Shown: positions 7,016 through 7,401 of the stretch, in pieces
How positions within the stretch are numbered: position 1 is the first letter of the stretch
How the letters are laid out: every line of letters begins with the position of its first letter
Assembly (NCBI GenBank): GCA_017439615.1
Contig: JAFSIU010000185.1
Location: forward strand, 1 to 7,401
From: Bacillota bacterium
Lineage (GTDB): Bacteria > Bacillota > Dehalobacteriia > UBA4068
DNA length: 7,401 nucleotides
Direction: 5' to 3'
Made by a program: the position numbers and the translations under genes
The notes under the pieces: model-generated
Told to the model about the DNA's origin: nothing
Seen by the model: only the letters and a program-made list of their open reading frames with translations
Databases searched by the model: none

Positions 7016-7032
7016 TCTTGAAAATGAATAAA

Positions 7033-7076
7033 AAGAAAGAACACCAAAAGGTTACAGTCTTCAGGTGTTCTTTCTT
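7033..7076 (+). terminator. Long hairpin after the ABC unit, probable terminator or 3'-end stabiliser
   Basis: Arms 7033-7045 and 7064-7076 form a perfect 13-bp stem around an 18-nt loop. The T residues lie within the right arm (GGTGTTCTTTCTT) and are followed by CCAC, so on the plus strand it is not a textbook intrinsic terminator. Read on the minus strand, the stem is followed by TTTATTC. It starts 17 bases after the last permease stop and probably ends or protects that transcript. Confidence 0.55.
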
Positions 7077-7220
7077 CCACAATGTATAGGATGCTGCAAT
7101 ATGACCGTTTGTGTTATTCGTTCACAGATATCATTTCCACTGTTTGCTATTGCAGATGAAGTTAACAGAATTGTTCTTTGCTTTCTTCAGTAAGAATAAA
7201 GCAGTAATGGTAAAATGATT
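7077..7220. other. Intergenic stretch with no supported gene
   Basis: About 140 bases between two hairpins hold no convincing coding frame. Visible are an 8-bp inverted repeat, CTGCAATA (7094-7101) with TATTGCAG (7148-7155), that could enclose a 46-nt loop, and an extended -10-like TGGTAAAAT (7208-7216) that would start transcription at the next terminator. A small RNA is possible but not shown. Confidence 0.4.
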
Positions 7221-7255
7221 AAAAAAAAAGACATCTCTTTTGAGATGTCGTTTTT
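7221..7255. terminator. Bidirectional intrinsic terminator
   Basis: An 8-bp perfect stem GACATCTC (7230-7237) and GAGATGTC (7242-7249) with a TTTT loop is preceded by nine A (7221-7229) and followed by G and five T (7251-7255). It has a T-run on each strand, so it can stop transcription from both sides. No gene ends directly at it within the window; it may serve the unit ending at 7015 as a second stop and a convergent transcript from beyond the window. Confidence 0.8.
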
Positions 7256-7401
7256 ATGGTGCGCTCGGCGAGACTCGCCGCCTGCTGCGGCTTTGCCTTG
7301 CATGCTGCCGCCTCGGCGACCCAATGCTTACGCATTCGGTACCCGCCTCAGCGCTATTCGCTAAAAACGCTTCACCGAAGCGTTTTCTTTACGCTCATAC
7401 C
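7256..7401. repeat. GC-rich, hairpin-rich segment, candidate edge of a dispersed non-coding repeat
   Basis: Right after the terminator the composition jumps; by hand count, 7256-7320 is about 70% GC, unlike the rest of the window. Short inverted repeats follow one another: CGGCG/CGCCG near 7264-7278, AATGC/GCATT near 7323-7336, GGTACC at 7338-7343, AGCG/CGCT at 7350-7362, and a 10-bp stem AAAACGCTTC/GAAGCGTTTT (7364-7386) with a 3-nt loop. On the minus strand that last stem is followed by TTTT-like sequence and could be a terminator. A frame from ATG 7256 stays open to the window edge, but it has no ribosome binding site and an unprotein-like composition rich in Ala, Arg, Cys and Ser. Only one copy is visible, so calling it a repeat is inference. 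Confidence 0.4.

Noticed and set aside
7256..7401. Open plus-strand frame from ATG 7256 to the window edge as a partial gene.
   Set aside because: The ATG directly follows a terminator T-run without a ribosome binding site, and the product composition is not protein-like; the block reads better as structured non-coding DNA.

Overview
The window looks like a piece of a Bacillota (Firmicutes) chromosome of moderate GC. The signs are strong GGAGG-type ribosome binding sites with frequent TTG/GTG starts, short intergenic gaps closed by hairpin-plus-T-run terminators, and Firmicutes-like HslU and PurC sequences. The PurC variant makes me lean towards Negativicutes (Acidaminococcaceae/Veillonellaceae-like), but that lineage call is an inference from memory of related proteins, not a search.

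Layout, all genes on the plus strand. (1) 1-765: the C-terminal half of hslU, the ATPase of the HslVU protease, entering from upstream and closed by a clear terminator at 774-815. (2) 881-1528: a TRIC/UPF0126-family cation channel with its own sigma70-like promoter. (3) 1625-2308: a compact, stand-alone purC (SAICAR synthetase) with a good promoter, a strong Shine-Dalgarno and a 13-bp terminator stem. (4) 2469-7015: a tightly packed four-gene transcription unit with its own promoter. It encodes an ABC ATPase, an unrecognised 518-residue membrane-anchored extracytoplasmic protein, and two ABC-2-type permeases joined by an ATGA overlap. (5) 7016-7401: an intergenic end region. It holds a long hairpin, about 140 nt without a convincing gene, a bidirectional terminator, and then an abrupt change to GC-rich, hairpin-rich sequence that looks like the edge of a dispersed non-coding repeat.

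The first three genes are housekeeping or common accessory functions with no evident link to each other; each has its own control signals. The part that looks like a distinct system is the four-gene cassette. The ATPase has all motifs needed for hydrolysis. The two permeases share the one-helix, large outside domain, five-helix layout of ABC-2 exporters, so they probably form a heterodimer. The large acidic protein between ATPase and permeases is placed to be a dedicated extracytoplasmic partner. The substrate cannot be told from sequence. No rRNA, tRNA, CRISPR array, transposase or riboswitch could be supported.
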